From CADEFF01 sp964569315 (GTDB lineage: Bacteria > Pseudomonadota > Alphaproteobacteria > Dongiales > Dongiaceae), in NCBI GenBank assembly GCA_964569315.1, contig CAZMUZ010000165.1:1-6792 (forward strand): a stretch of DNA of 6,792 nt, read 5' to 3'. Made by a program: the position numbers and the translations under genes. The notes beneath the pieces are model-generated. The model saw only the letters and a program-made list of their open reading frames with translations. It did not search any database and had not been told where the DNA came from. Positions 6,257 through 6,792 of this stretch are shown piece by piece. Each line of letters starts with the position of its first letter. The first letter of the stretch is position 1.

Positions 6257-6402
6257 TCGTGCTCGGCCTGACCGGCGGCATCGGCATGGGCAAGAGCACC
6301 GCCGCCGCGATGCTCCGCCGGCTCGGTGTGCCGGTGCATGACGCGGATGCGGCGGTGCATCGCCTGCTCGGCCGCGGCGGGGCGGGGGTGGCGCCGGTCG
6401 CG
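6253..6402 (+). CDS. coaE: Dephospho-CoA kinase, N-terminal fragment ending at a chimeric junction
   Basis: CoaE phosphorylates dephospho-CoA, the last step of coenzyme A synthesis. The first 50 residues from the ATG at 6253 are clear: MIVLGLTGGIGMGKST carries the P-loop (Gly8 to Ser15, Lys14), and LGVPVHDADAAVHRLL (24-39) carries the expected Asp-Ala-Asp. Some RGGAGVAPVA follows. The rest of the roughly 200-residue kinase, including the acceptor-binding and lid regions, is absent: from about residue 51 the frame continues as unrelated TPR-type sequence. Alternative starts at 6226 and 6199 in the tandem repeat would add 9 or 18 residues; 6253 is preferred because it gives the ATGA overlap with aroE and the family N-terminus. 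The end given is my best estimate of the break, uncertain by about 25 bases. As it stands the product cannot be a working CoaE. Confidence 0.85.
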
Positions 6403-6792
6403 AAGAAATTTCCCGAGGCGATTAAGGCATATGAACAGTCGTTAGCACTCCGTCCTGATGACAAAGCGACGAGAGAGAATCTTCAACTGACCAGGCAGCT
6501 CCTCGCAGAGAAGAAAGAACAGGAGAAGCAGAAGAAAAATCAGAGCCAGCCGCCGAAAGATGGCGATGAAGAACAGAAAGAGAACGAGCAGCAAGGCGAG
6601 CAGAGTTCTCAGACAAAGGACGGCGAAAAAGACGAAAACGCAACGAAAGAAAAGAAGGACGGAAGTTCTTCCGACCAGAGCACAGAGAACACCGCGGAGA
6701 GCCAGACGCCGGAAAACGAGCAAAAGGAAAATGCAGAGCAGCAGCAACGGGATGGTGAGGCAGATAAAAAGAACTCGGCAGGATCCTCGGCT
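6403..6792 (+). CDS. C-terminal half of a TPR repeat plus acidic/Gln-rich disordered tail, Bat-like (partial, foreign to the rest)
   Basis: In frame with coaE, this stretch encodes about 130 residues with no stop before the window ends. It opens with KKFPEAIKAYEQSLALRPDD, the second part of a TPR repeat (aromatic, Ala, Tyr and the Pro after helix B in their usual places). NLQLTRQLLAEKKEQEKQKK follows, then about 90 residues dominated by Glu, Gln, Lys, Asp, Ser and Asn with no hydrophobic segment. That layout, a last TPR running into a Q/E/K-rich tail, is typical of TPR/VWA proteins of bacterial Bat (aerotolerance) operons, often in gammaproteobacteria; this family call is from pattern only. 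GC is 47% over 6481-6540 against 77% over 6121-6180, with free use of AAA, GAA, TCT and CAA codons that are rare upstream. It probably comes from another genome. Confidence 0.6.

Noticed and set aside
6781..6786. BamHI site GGATCC near the end as a sign of a cloning vector
   Set aside because: A single 6-base site within an open frame is expected by chance and no vector sequence is seen.
6253..6792. A genuine new CoaE-TPR fusion protein
   Set aside because: The kinase is cut after 50 of about 200 residues and composition changes at the join; a chimeric assembly explains this better.

Overview
The window looks like the chromosomal replication-origin neighbourhood of a GC-rich alphaproteobacterium. 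The order rho, hemJ, hemH, hemE (minus strand), then a 375-bp gap, then a kinase/pyrophosphorylase of the RP001/DUF299 type, maf, aroE, coaE (plus strand) is the cluster known around the origins of Caulobacter crescentus and Rickettsia prowazekii. The closer match to Rhodospirillales or Acetobacteraceae-like lineages is an impression from the protein sequences and was not tested by search.

Layout. Bases 1-772 (minus) hold the N-terminal two thirds of transcription terminator Rho, cut by the window edge. After a 227-bp leader region come hemJ (1000-1437), hemH (1434-2438) and hemE (2435-3505), all minus strand and joined by 4-bp start/stop overlaps. They form a compact unit for the late part of heme synthesis. 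Bases 3506-3880 contain no credible gene. This gap has the most AT-rich stretch of the GC-rich part of the window, degenerate DnaA-box-like 9-mers, an 8-bp inverted repeat and four GANTC sites, three of them at exactly 29-bp spacing. I call it the candidate oriC; genes run away from it on both sides. On the plus strand follow the dikinase regulatory protein (3881-4729), maf (4716-5330), aroE (5327-6256) and the start of coaE (6253 onward), again all overlapping and probably one transcript.

Two things are out of the ordinary. A perfect 27-bp tandem duplication sits on the aroE/coaE overlap. It lengthens the AroE tail and also places three in-frame ATG codons at the start of coaE. At about 6403 the coaE reading frame then passes, without a stop, into sequence of quite different character: GC falls from 77% (counted over 6121-6180) to 47% (6481-6540), codon choice changes, and the protein becomes a TPR end followed by a Glu/Gln/Lys/Ser-rich disordered tail, as in Bat-type TPR/VWA proteins. 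The join falls where both proteins could read KKFPEAI. The simplest reading is a chimeric assembly join between two organisms; an inserted or recombined gene is possible but less likely.

I see no sign of a new defence, mobile or biosynthetic system here. The genes are conserved housekeeping genes, and the interest lies in the origin, the overlap repeat, the Rho linker insertion and the junction.
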